The notes under the pieces are model-generated. The model searched no databases and was not told where the DNA came from. It saw only the letters and a list, made by a program, of their open reading frames with translations. Shown in pieces: positions 27,367-36,200 of a DNA stretch of 56,760 nucleotides. The position numbers were made by a program, and so were the translations under genes. Each line of letters opens with the position of its first letter. The stretch's first letter is position 1. The DNA is from Erwinia piriflorinigrans CFBP 5888 (GTDB lineage Bacteria; Pseudomonadota; Gammaproteobacteria; Enterobacterales; Enterobacteriaceae). The stretch spans positions 1 through 56,760 of the forward strand of contig NZ_CAHS01000020.1 of assembly GCF_001050515.1 (NCBI RefSeq), written 5' to 3'.

Positions 27367-28146
27367 TTAATAGCTGCTGTTGCTGGTCACTCCGCTAAAG
27401 CCCGCAGCGGTCAACAGGCTGGCGAGCAGGCTGGAAGCACCAAAACGGAAATGACGCGCATCCGCCCAGTCCGGGCCAAGAATGTCATCGGCTAGTTTCA
27501 GGTAGAGCGCCGCATCGTCTGCGGTACGCACACCACCGGCAGGCTTGAAGCCGACCTGTTTCTGTACGCCTTTCGCGACGATGGTGCGCATCATGATCTC
27601 AGCAACCGCTGGCGTGGCGTTAACGGATACTTTTCCGGTGGAGGTTTTGATGAAATCAGCCCCGGCATCGATGGCTATTTCAGACGCTTTACGGATCAGC
27701 GCCTCCTCTTTCAGCTCACCACTTTCAATAATCACTTTTAGCAGCACGTTTGCATCCAGACAGGCCTGCTTACAGGCTTTTACCAGCTCAAAGCCAATAG
27801 TTTCGTTACCGGCGATCAGCGCACGGTACGGGAATACCACGTCCACTTCATCCGCCCCGTAAGCAATTGCCGCACGGGTTTCCGCCAGCGCAATGTCGAT
27901 ATCATCATTACCATGTGGGAAATTGGTCACGGTAGCAATACGGATTTCCGGCGTTCCCTGTTCGCGCAGCGTCTTACGCGCCAGCGGGATAAAACGCGGA
28001 TAGATACAGATGGCGGCAGTGTTACCGGCCGGGGATTTTGCCTGATGACAAAGGGCGATCACTTTCGCATCGGTATCGTCATCATTCAGGGTGGTAAGAT
28101 CCATCAATTGCAGGGCGCGCAGCGCCTGAGCTTTGACTTTGGACAT
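27367..28146 (-). CDS. deoC: Deoxyribose-phosphate aldolase DeoC
   Basis: Cleaves deoxyribose-5-phosphate to acetaldehyde and glyceraldehyde-3-phosphate, which also removes the DeoR inducer. The 259 residues match E. coli DeoC. The Schiff-base lysine is K167 in [10 protein letters not shown], and the proton-relay lysine is in [20 protein letters not shown] precedes the ATG. First gene of deoCABD; its upstream region holds two DeoR/CRP-like palindromes, a CytR-like half-site and a small palindrome. Confidence 0.97.
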   Translation of the reverse strand: MSKVKAQALRALQLMDLTTLNDDDTDAKVIALCHQAKSPAGNTAAICIYPRFIPLARKTLREQGTPEIRIATVTNFPHGNDDIDIALAETRAAIAYGADEVDVVFPYRALIAGNETIGFELVKACKQACLDANVLLKVIIESGELKEEALIRKASEIAIDAGADFIKTSTGKVSVNATPAVAEIMMRTIVAKGVQKQVGFKPAGGVRTADDAALYLKLADDILGPDWADARHFRFGASSLLASLLTAAGFSGVTSNSSY

Positions 28147-28205
28147 GCTTATCTCCAGATAAAAGTCGTCGGGCAGGCGTTAACCAGGAGTAGCAGCGCC
28201 TGCGA

Positions 28206-28221
28206 TGTGAAAATGATAACA
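28206..28221 (-). promoter_or_regulatory. DeoR-operator-like palindrome over the deoC promoter
   Basis: TGTGAAAATGATAACA (+ strand) is an imperfect 16-base palindrome like the E. coli DeoR operator TGTTAGAATTCTAACA (12 of 16 by eye). Read on the - strand it contains TGTTATCAT, an extended -10 sequence 60-75 bases before deoC. A repressor bound here would block the promoter, as at E. coli deoP1. The pattern also fits a degraded CRP site (TGTGA-N6-TAACA). Confidence 0.5.
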
Positions 28222-28359
28222 TCCTGTGGTGTGTTATTTTATGGAGAAGTTCACGAAAATAATATGGTGTTTGCAACATTATCATCTAAAACAAGGCAAG
28301 GATCACATTGTGATGGCTGAATGAGGGCGAAGCGCGCCAGGCCGCTGACGATATGACAA

Positions 28360-28375
28360 TGTTATAATTATCACA
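28360..28375 (-). promoter_or_regulatory. Second DeoR- or CRP-like palindrome upstream of deoC
   Basis: TGTTATAATTATCACA (+ strand). Its reverse complement agrees with the site at 28206-28221 at 14 of 16 positions and with the E. coli DeoR operator at about 13 of 16. It also fits CRP (TGTTA-N6-TCACA). The two sites are 154 bases apart, which would suit the DNA looping known for DeoR. A GTTGCA half-site resembling CytR's (28272-28277, - strand) and a palindrome ATCACATTGTGAT (28302-28314) lie between them. Confidence 0.5.
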
Positions 28376-28413
28376 TAAAATCAGCAAATCAACGGGTTGC
28401 CGATCGGCGTCAT

Positions 28414-29190
28414 TCATATACCAAACAGGTTGTACGTATTCTCACGTAGCGTTTCGGCGATGTGTTGCGGGGATTCGTCGCGCAGGGCGCACAGGGCATG
28501 CCAGACATCTTTGACCCGCTCGGGGCGGTTAGGCTGGCCCTGAAACCCCTGTAACGGCATATCGGGGGAGTCAGTTTCCAGCAGCAGCGAGGTGAGCGGC
28601 AGGCGGGCAATGGTTTGACGGGTTTTGCTGGCGCGTTGATAGCTGATAGTGCCTCCTACGCCAATCGCATAACCGGCGCGAATAAACGCCAGCGCCTGCT
28701 GTTCACTCCCGGCGAAGCCGTGCACCACGCCACGTCTGGGCAGATCGCTACGACGCAGCTGCTGCACCAGCTTGTCATGAGTACGGCGCGAATGCAGGAT
28801 CACCGGCAGAGCGTAATCCCGTGCCAGGCGCAGCTGCGCATCCAGCAACGCCTGCTGACGTTCAAACTGCGGGTTCTCGATATACAGGTCGAGGCCGATT
28901 TCGCCAATGGCCACCAGTTTGGGATGTCGTTGCCGCAGCTGCTGCTCCAGCGCGGCCAGGCTCTGTTCATTATGCTCTGCCACCGCCATCGGATGCAGTC
29001 CGAGCGCGGCATACACCGCCGCATGTCGTGTTGCCTGCGCCATCACCCCGGCAAAGCGCGGTGCAGAGACGCCAACGGCAATCACCTTCTCAACCCCGGC
29101 TTGAGCCGCCCGCGCCAGACTTGCCTCTTCGTCACCCACAAATGGCGGAAAATCAAAGTGGCAGTGCGTATCGACAAAGTGCGGCATCAT
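28414..29190 (-). CDS. yjjV: TatD-family metal-dependent hydrolase YjjV
   Basis: Predicted metal-dependent deoxyribonuclease/hydrolase of the TatD family, 258 residues. Metal ligands are visible in DTHCHFDF (N-terminus), GEIGLDLY, LHSRRTHDKL, VVHGFAGS and LLLETDSPDMPLQG. The start has two adjacent ATGs, and the gene overlaps yjjU by four bases (ATGA), so translation is coupled. E. coli has yjjW-yjjI between this gene and deoC; they are absent here. Confidence 0.93.
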   Translation of the reverse strand: MMPHFVDTHCHFDFPPFVGDEEASLARAAQAGVEKVIAVGVSAPRFAGVMAQATRHAAVYAALGLHPMAVAEHNEQSLAALEQQLRQRHPKLVAIGEIGLDLYIENPQFERQQALLDAQLRLARDYALPVILHSRRTHDKLVQQLRRSDLPRRGVVHGFAGSEQQALAFIRAGYAIGVGGTISYQRASKTRQTIARLPLTSLLLETDSPDMPLQGFQGQPNRPERVKDVWHALCALRDESPQHIAETLRENTYNLFGI

Positions 29191-30194
29191 GCCAGCGACC
29201 CCTTCTCAAAGTGAGTGTCATTGGCCACGGGAGCAGACGGCATGACAATATGCCGATGTAACGGGCTGTCATCGTCACTCAACCACTGGCCAAGCGTGGC
29301 AAGGAAGTAACGCCCGCAGCGCCTGCCAAGGTGATAATCCTTATTCAAGGAAGAGACACGACTCCCTAGCGCCATGCTGGACAGCGGATGCGGCGGATAA
29401 ATTTCAATGATACGCAGATTACCCGGCGGGTTATTGATGAAATCCTGGGTCTGATGATAGCTCTCTTCATGCAGCTGCATAATGTTGATCAGCGGCTGCA
29501 ATGCACCATCGCTCAGCCAGCGTTCCATTCTTTTCAGCCATTGTGGCGTGTAGGTCATCTGCGACGGCACGGTACGGATCACGACGATGGTTTCAGCCCC
29601 GCGCCGCGCCGCCTCTCGCACCGGGATGGCATCACTGATACCGCCGTCCAGATAAGCCACGCCTGAAAGATCGACCCCTAACCGATACAGGCCGGGAATG
29701 GCGCTGGAAGCCCGGATAAGGTCATGCCAGTTTTCAGCGGTTGGTGCAAAATAGTCCGGGCTGTAATCGTCACTGCGACAGGCGCACATATAAAATTCGC
29801 GCCCGGAGGCAAAGAGCTTCTCTGCGGCGTCGATAGCCAGGGGCAGCTCCTGGCGCGTGATATCAATCAGCCAGTCAAGATCGAGCAGGTGCCCGCCGCG
29901 CACAAAACGCAAAGGATCAAAGAACAGTTTACTGGTGGTATAGCGGGTGATCACGCGACGGGCATAACCCGGCTGTGCGCAAACGAAGGCTGAAAGATTT
30001 TGCGCACCGGCGGAAGTGCCGAGCATTAGATGGAAGGGATTGAAGTGAGCACGCTGGAACTCATCAAGCACGCCAGCAGTAAAGATACCGCGCTGTCCGC
30101 CCCCCTCACACACCAGGGCAAGCTTGCCGGGTGCAAAAGGCTGTATAGCCAGTGGCGCAATATTGCCAGGAGTAATCGGAATATGTATGCCCAA
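29187..30194 (-). CDS. yjjU: Patatin-like phospholipase YjjU
   Basis: Patatin-fold acyl hydrolase of 335 residues. The oxyanion loop is EGGGQRGIFTAGVLD, the nucleophile elbow is GTSAG, and the catalytic Asp motif is DGGISD (YLDGGISDAIPV). In E. coli this gene also precedes yjjV and follows ytjA/osmY. No signal peptide is seen, so it is probably cytosolic or membrane-associated. Confidence 0.93.
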   Translation of the reverse strand: MGIHIPITPGNIAPLAIQPFAPGKLALVCEGGGQRGIFTAGVLDEFQRAHFNPFHLMLGTSAGAQNLSAFVCAQPGYARRVITRYTTSKLFFDPLRFVRGGHLLDLDWLIDITRQELPLAIDAAEKLFASGREFYMCACRSDDYSPDYFAPTAENWHDLIRASSAIPGLYRLGVDLSGVAYLDGGISDAIPVREAARRGAETIVVIRTVPSQMTYTPQWLKRMERWLSDGALQPLINIMQLHEESYHQTQDFINNPPGNLRIIEIYPPHPLSSMALGSRVSSLNKDYHLGRRCGRYFLATLGQWLSDDDSPLHRHIVMPSAPVANDTHFEKGSLA

Positions 30195-30297
30195 GTCAGG
30201 TATCCTCTTAGTATCAGCGCGTAAAGAGGATACCCGTAATCATTGACCGCCGTGGGGCGCTTCTTGCTATTCTTAGCAATGCGCTTGAGCGATGTGA

Positions 30298-30459
30298 CTA
30301 GAGCTTCTTACGGCCGGTAAACAGGCTGATCAGGAAGATCACGATACCAACCACAAAGACCACTTTAGCTGCCCATGCTGCGGTACCCGCCAGACCACCA
30401 AAACCTAACGCCGCAGCAATCAGCGCGATAACCAGGAAAATAATACCCCAACGAAACAT
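30298..30459 (-). CDS. ytjA: DUF1328 small membrane protein YtjA
   Basis: A 53-residue hydrophobic protein, [20 protein letters not shown]..., with two membrane helices and a basic C-terminus (FTGRKKL). It matches YtjA of E. coli in sequence type, size and position. A longer in-frame start exists at 30510, but AAGGAG lies six bases before the ATG at 30459. Function unknown; homologues are often stress-induced along with osmY. Confidence 0.9.
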   Translation of the reverse strand: MFRWGIIFLVIALIAAALGFGGLAGTAAWAAKVVFVVGIVIFLISLFTGRKKL

Positions 30460-30500
30460 AAGCCTCTCCTTACCAGTAGTGAATTCAGACTGTTTTTTAT

Positions 30501-30534
30501 CGTTCGGCACGCCTCAGGCGTGCCGAACGTTTTT
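30501..30534 (+). terminator. Strong intrinsic terminator pointing against the flanking genes
   Basis: CGTTCGGCACGCC (30501-30513), loop TCA, and GGCGTGCCGAACG (30517-30529) form a perfect 13-base-pair stem followed by TTTTT on the + strand. Both neighbours, ytjA and osmY, are on the - strand. On that strand no T-run follows the hairpin; instead there is an A-run. Confidence 0.8.
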
Positions 30535-30581
30535 CTTTGCGGGACACTCTGATGGCGACTCGTTACGGAGCCGCCAGCCTG

Positions 30582-31193
30582 TTACGGCTTAACGCTCAGA
30601 TCGTTTTTAACGCTTTTAACGCCTTCAATAGCTTTAGCAATGCCTTCGGCGCGTTCAGACTGTGCCTGAGTTTTCACCGAACCGGTCAGCTGTACCACGC
30701 CGTTGGTGGTTTCCACTTTCACGTGACGTGAAGCAATGGTGCTGTCACCTAACAGTTTAGCTTTAATTTCGCTGGTAGTGGCCGTATCGCCAGCATAACC
30801 GCTCACGCTCTGCTTAGTGCTGTCTTTCACATGCAGTTTATCGCTAACCGATTTCACGCCTTCCACTTTCTTGGCGACCGCAACCGCTTTTTCCGCCTGA
30901 TCCTGGGTGGTCACAAAACCGTTAAGGGTAACAACGCCGCTGTGAGTCTCGACGGAGATATCGGTGCTTTTGATTGCTTCATCGTCAACCAGCGCCGCTT
31001 TCACCTTGGCGGTCACGCCGCTATCGTCCATGTAGCCGCCAACTTTTTTCATTGAGCTATCAAGCTTGGCACCGGCACTGTCCGCGCTTGACTGCGCTTT
31101 ATGGGTCATCGACTCGTCTGCCACAGCAGAACCGCTTACCAGTACAGAACCTACCATTACTGCCATCAGAGTTTTTGCAATGTTAGTCTTCAT
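30582..31193 (-). CDS. osmY: Osmotically induced periplasmic protein OsmY
   Basis: Periplasmic stress protein/chaperone induced by hyperosmolarity and stationary phase in E. coli (RpoS-dependent). At 203 residues it has the usual length, with a signal peptide ([16 protein letters not shown]) and two BON domains (about residues 56-125 and 135-203). Each BON domain has the pattern [21 protein letters not shown]...GVVTLNG, then [20 protein letters not shown]...GVVQLTG. Located downstream of prfC, as in E. coli. Confidence 0.95.
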   Translation of the reverse strand: MKTNIAKTLMAVMVGSVLVSGSAVADESMTHKAQSSADSAGAKLDSSMKKVGGYMDDSGVTAKVKAALVDDEAIKSTDISVETHSGVVTLNGFVTTQDQAEKAVAVAKKVEGVKSVSDKLHVKDSTKQSVSGYAGDTATTSEIKAKLLGDSTIASRHVKVETTNGVVQLTGSVKTQAQSERAEGIAKAIEGVKSVKNDLSVKP

Positions 31194-31428
31194 TATCGAT
31201 TCGTTCCTTTTGTCTTAGACAACTCACAACGGTGAGCTTTTCAGCCACAAACGACGTGACTGTAGATGTCGGCATGATGCTAGCCGGTGAACGTTGCAGC
31301 AACCGCGCCGCATGTTTTGCGTCCTGTGCCAATTAATATAGTTGGTAATCAGGATTTCACCGGGCATAACAGTGGGATTGATGGATAAAACAGCAAAAAG
31401 CAGATTCTTTAGGAGGAGTCTGTAAGCG

Positions 31429-31450
31429 GGCGGGCCAGGAAAGGCCCGCC
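31429..31450. other. GC-rich hairpin downstream of prfC
   Basis: GGCGGGCC (31429-31436) and GGCCCGCC (31443-31450) form an 8-base-pair stem with loop AGGAAA, 22 bases after the prfC stop. No T-run follows on the - strand, so it may protect the mRNA end or act as a weak terminator. Confidence 0.4.
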
Positions 31451-31471
31451 GCCGTCAGCAAAAAGCGAAGA

Positions 31472-33061
31472 TTAATGCTCGCGGGTTTTGCGGAACACCA
31501 CTTCAGGGTAACGTTCCTGCGTAATGTTCAGGTTAACCATTGTCGGAGCAATGTAGGTCAGGTTATTGCCGCCGTCTAAGGCCAGGTTGATCTCATTTTT
31601 ACGCTGGAATTCGTCAAACTTCTTCACGTCATCGCATTCTACCCAGCGGGCGGTAGAGACGTTGATCGCTTCGTAAATCGCTTCGACGTTGTACTCACTT
31701 TTCAGGCGGGCTACCACCACATCAAACTGCAACACACCGACTGCACCAACGATCAAATCATTGTTGTGTACCGGGCGGAACACCTGAACCGCGCCCTCTT
31801 CCGACAGCTGTACCAGTCCTTTCAGCAGCTGTTTCTGCTTCAGCGGATCGCGCAGACGGATGCGGCGGAACAGTTCCGGCGCGAAGTTCGGAATGCCGGT
31901 GAACTTCATATTTTCGCCCTGGGTAAAGGTATCGCCGATCTGGATAGTGCCGTGGTTATGCAGGCCGATAATATCGCCGGGATACGCCTCTTCAACATGT
32001 GAACGGTCACCGGCCATAAAGGTCAGGGCATCGGCAATCACCACGTCTTTACCGGTGCGTACCTGGCGCAGCTTCATGCCTTTTTCGTACTTGCCGGATA
32101 CCACGCGCATAAATGCCACGCGGTCACGGTGTTTTGGGTCCATATTGGCCTGGATCTTAAACACGAAACCGGTGAATTTCTCATCGGTAGCGGTTACGGT
32201 GCGCAGATCGGTGTTACGCGGCATCGGAGAAGGCGCCCACTCCACCAGCCCGTCGAGCATATGGTCAACGCCAAAGTTACCCAGCGCCGTACCGAAGAAT
32301 ACCGGGCTTAACTTGCCGTTCAGGAACGCATCACGGTCAAATTCGTGCGAGGCACCCTGCACCAACTCCAGCTCGTCGCGCAGCTGCGCGGCAAGGTCTT
32401 CACCGATGGCAGCATCCAGCTCCGGGTTATCCAACCCTTTTACTACACGCACTTCCTGAATGGTGTGGCCTTTACCGGACTGGTACAGGTAGGTTTCATC
32501 TTTATAAAGATGGTAAACGCCTTTGAACAGCTTGCCACAGCCAACCGGCCAGGTGATGGGCGCACAGGCGATTTTCAGTTCGCTTTCTACTTCATCCATG
32601 ACCTCCATCGGGTCACGGATATCTCGATCCAGCTTGTTCATAAAGGTCAGGATCGGCGTGTCGCGCAGGCGGGTGACTTCCATCAGCTTGCGGGTACGAT
32701 CCTCAACGCCTTTTGCGGCATCAATCACCATCAGACAGCAGTCCACCGCCGTCAGGGTGCGGTAGGTATCTTCAGAGAAGTCTTCGTGTCCAGGGGTATC
32801 CAGCAGGTTTACCAGGCTACCGCGATAGGGAAACTGCATCACCGAGGTTGTGATGGAGATGCCACGCTGCTTCTCCATTTCCATCCAGTCAGATTTAGCG
32901 TGCTGGCTGGAACCACGGCCTTTTACCGTACCGGCGGTCTGGATCGCCTGTCCGAACAGCAGCACCTTTTCGGTGATGGTGGTTTTACCGGCGTCCGGAT
33001 GAGAAATGATGGCAAAAGTGCGGCGGCGTGCCACCTCTTGCATAAAAGGTGCATTTGACAT
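31472..33061 (-). CDS. prfC: Peptide chain release factor 3
   Basis: Translational GTPase that recycles RF1/RF2 from the ribosome after peptide release. The 529 residues equal E. coli RF3, using the ATG at 33061 ([16 protein letters not shown]); the open frame continues upstream to 33262 without family resemblance. G1 is HPDAGKTT (21-28), G2 includes [13 protein letters not shown]3 is [10 protein letters not shown] and G4 is FMNKLDRD. Beyond this gene the usual enterobacterial order is lost and the accessory region starts. Confidence 0.97.
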   Translation of the reverse strand: MSNAPFMQEVARRRTFAIISHPDAGKTTITEKVLLFGQAIQTAGTVKGRGSSQHAKSDWMEMEKQRGISITTSVMQFPYRGSLVNLLDTPGHEDFSEDTYRTLTAVDCCLMVIDAAKGVEDRTRKLMEVTRLRDTPILTFMNKLDRDIRDPMEVMDEVESELKIACAPITWPVGCGKLFKGVYHLYKDETYLYQSGKGHTIQEVRVVKGLDNPELDAAIGEDLAAQLRDELELVQGASHEFDRDAFLNGKLSPVFFGTALGNFGVDHMLDGLVEWAPSPMPRNTDLRTVTATDEKFTGFVFKIQANMDPKHRDRVAFMRVVSGKYEKGMKLRQVRTGKDVVIADALTFMAGDRSHVEEAYPGDIIGLHNHGTIQIGDTFTQGENMKFTGIPNFAPELFRRIRLRDPLKQKQLLKGLVQLSEEGAVQVFRPVHNNDLIVGAVGVLQFDVVVARLKSEYNVEAIYEAINVSTARWVECDDVKKFDEFQRKNEINLALDGGNNLTYIAPTMVNLNITQERYPEVVFRKTREH

Positions 33062-33262
33062 GAAGATTCTTCTGGTTTGGCGCTGTGCCACTCCGTCACG
33101 CAGCGTGCGTAGCGGGATCCACAGCCGATTGAACGTTAATGGTCGGCATTTTCGCCGATCCCGGCGCCAGACACAATGCGGAACGGCGCTTAATCCGTGG
33201 AAAGACGCCGGTACGCGGTATTCATCCTCCTGGAGCATGAGATCGGTTCGGGCAAAGGACAA

Positions 33263-36200
33263 TCAGGCAACCAGCTTCATCCCCCGCTTTTCTTCGATAA
33301 AGCTTATCATCGCATCAAGACGCTCAAACCTTTCTCTGGAAACAATATCCCAACGAGGTTCGTTGGTATTCAGGTAAAAATAATTATCCTCCGTCAGGTC
33401 TATAGGGAAATGCAAGATATTGGCCTCTCTGTCCATATATGCCAGAAAGTTTTGGTTACCTCTCCTGACAATGATAAACTGACCGGGAGTTTTCAAATGC
33501 CTTGTTGCAGGAGGTGTTGTCCTCACCCTTCTCATATTAGTGACCCCCATTTCAAGCAACAGGTCCGCTTGAACAACCCTTGCCCGGTGTGCCCGAAAAC
33601 AGTGATAAACTTCACCAGGGTCTTTAAATATCCCGCCAACTTCACCAACGCGAAGATCGTTAACCCGGATACTGACTGCCCCGTTTAAATCAGCCAGACC
33701 TGGCACATTTTCGAAGGTATTTGTATGGGCACTCCCTACCAATGCAATCCATTTATTCTGATGATGTAACTGATTTTTATTTATCAGTAAGTGGGAGTAA
33801 TAATTCATTAATGCCACCCTGTCACTGGTTCCGGTTCCTGACGGGATACCGAAATAACTGACAAATGAATCGATAGCCGTGATACGAATTTTTCTTTTCT
33901 GTGCCGTTTGAATCAGCGTCATAAAGGTATAAAATCCAAGTAGATCTGTCTCAGCCATAGTATCCATCTCATTGATGAAACCTTTAAGGCTGACTGACAT
34001 TTTTCCTGTTTGAAAATAACTATCCAAATCGGCCTGATGCATATCTGTTTGCAGATGCTCGATATAAAGCGTCCTCACACCATTTTTATGAAGAACGTCA
34101 ATATTTTCAATGATAAACTTTTTACTGGCTATGGATGAGTGAAACTCTCCAATAGCGATGCCGTTATTTTTTTCGTAAATCTTTGATAAGAAAATTTTCG
34201 GTTTATCCGTTAACGAAATGGTGGGAATATGACATTTATTAAGATAACTCACTCCTTTTTTGAAAAATCTCTTTGCCTCATCTAACATTTCGTCCGTCTG
34301 TTTTCTGAAAACACTGACGATAGTTTCTTCTTCTGCTGTCAGATCATTAGAGTAATAATCTCTATCATTCAAGACTTTTTTATCCATCCTCATGCCAGTC
34401 GCCCTTATTTCTGCAGGCATAAGAAAATTTCGATGGTCCATAAACGACAACCTTCTCATGGCTGAATGCAGCTCTGCCACTGACTGGCTGGTTCCTGCAC
34501 ATTCCATCATATTCTCTTCAGGCGTATTGAAGTAATACCCACCTCCATCTCTGCTGGCAGTCACCTCAGCAATTCTTTTTTTTATTAGACCGCCAAAAAC
34601 ACCCCCTAAACTTGGGCCAGTAACTGAAAGTATTTCATCCTGATCTTTAGCCCCTTCATTTTTTAAACTGAAAAGAACATTCTCGTATTTTATATAGAGC
34701 CTTCCTTCTGAATTCTCATACAGCCCAGGATGAGACTCTGCGGGCTTAATAGATGAAACATCACCCTCAGGAATGCCATAGCGCTTATTTTCTTTAAAGA
34801 TAGCTTCCAACTTGGGGGACAGATGCACGCAGCGACCGCCAGGCGAACGCAGTGAACGACAGCTTATATACTTCACTTTCAGCTTTTCAGCATGGTTTAT
34901 CTTATAATAAAGCTTATCGAAACGGGCAATCTCAATATATATATTATTTTCACCAACGACCTTCATTGACCACGGCTGCTTTCCGGGCATAATCTGATAG
35001 AATTTTTCATTCACTTTTAATGCATGTTTTTTGTACCTTGTCACCGAATCTATATAGCGATACAACCCTTTGTTATCGAGGGTCAAATGCATTAACATTT
35101 TACTATTTAACATCGGTGAATTGATAAGTAGATACTCAAGGTTGTTTTCAGAAGAAAAACTTCCACCAGGATATTCTATAGTAACTTGGTGGAACTGTTC
35201 ATCATCGCGGTGATAGTATGCTCCGAATGCTTCACCCGTTTCTGGATTAAACTGTGCATATAGATTTTTCCCGTTTACATCAGGGATGCGTTTTAAAGGG
35301 AGTCTCAAGTCCGTGCCGGGGATTGAAGCCACTATGGATTCAGTTGGCAGGGGGAGGGGCTGGCTATCAACAGTGCTTACTGGCGCAACCTTACGCGACA
35401 AATAACGTGTTTTACTATCGGTCTCCAGCAGCACCTCTATTTTTTTGTTAAAACTCCTGCTTACGGTGGATAAAAGCTCAAAACCAGGATCGATGCTTCT
35501 CATCGCTGTTATCCCTAATGTAAGCATATCAGCTGAGTTGGGCAGACTGACATGTTTAAGGGTGTTTTTAACGACTAATGATAACCCGTTTTTGCCTGCG
35601 TTCAGAACGCCACTACGAGCCCCATAAGCAAGCTTCATAGCAAAATGTACGCTCAGATCGGTTGCCATCCCTGTTACTGTGCCAACAGGAAGAGCGTCCA
35701 TTATGCATGAAGATACTGCCTGAACGGGATCGTTATTAACGACTCCTTCAATGCAGTCATAAAAAGGGATGATATGCTTAACAACATCCCAGATCTTGCC
35801 GATCTCTGAGCTATCGTTTCCCGCTTCGAAAAGAGCGTGATAGAGCTTTTCCCGATGTGATGTGCTGAGGAAGTGAACAAGCGATTCAATATCACCGGCT
35901 CTGGCAGAAATTTTATGGTGGTCAGTGGTAATTGTATAACCAAAATGAATACCCTTGCTGATAACCGTATTCCCTTCTACCTCATAGTCAGTGCCGAGAA
36001 GGTCAGAACCAAGAATACCGGAGTGAATATATTTTCGGATATCCCTGTCGACGCGAATAATTGTGTAAAAATTTTTTTCTACGTTGACTCTTTTAAGAGC
36101 ATAGATCCTCTCCTCTGTCTCATTAGCCAGGGAAAACAGATCCGTTTTATTTAAAACGATAGAGACATCTGTATCTATTACAACATTATAGGCAAACCAC

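Noticed and set aside
28302..28314. CRP site at the palindrome ATCACATTGTGAT
   Set aside because: The half-sites point inward (TCACA then TGTGA), the reverse of a CRP site, and the spacing is too short; kept only as an unexplained palindrome.
33062..33262. N-terminal extension of prfC to 33262
   Set aside because: RF3 proteins start at the MSNAPF Met; the extension has no similarity and the usual 529-residue length is reached without it.
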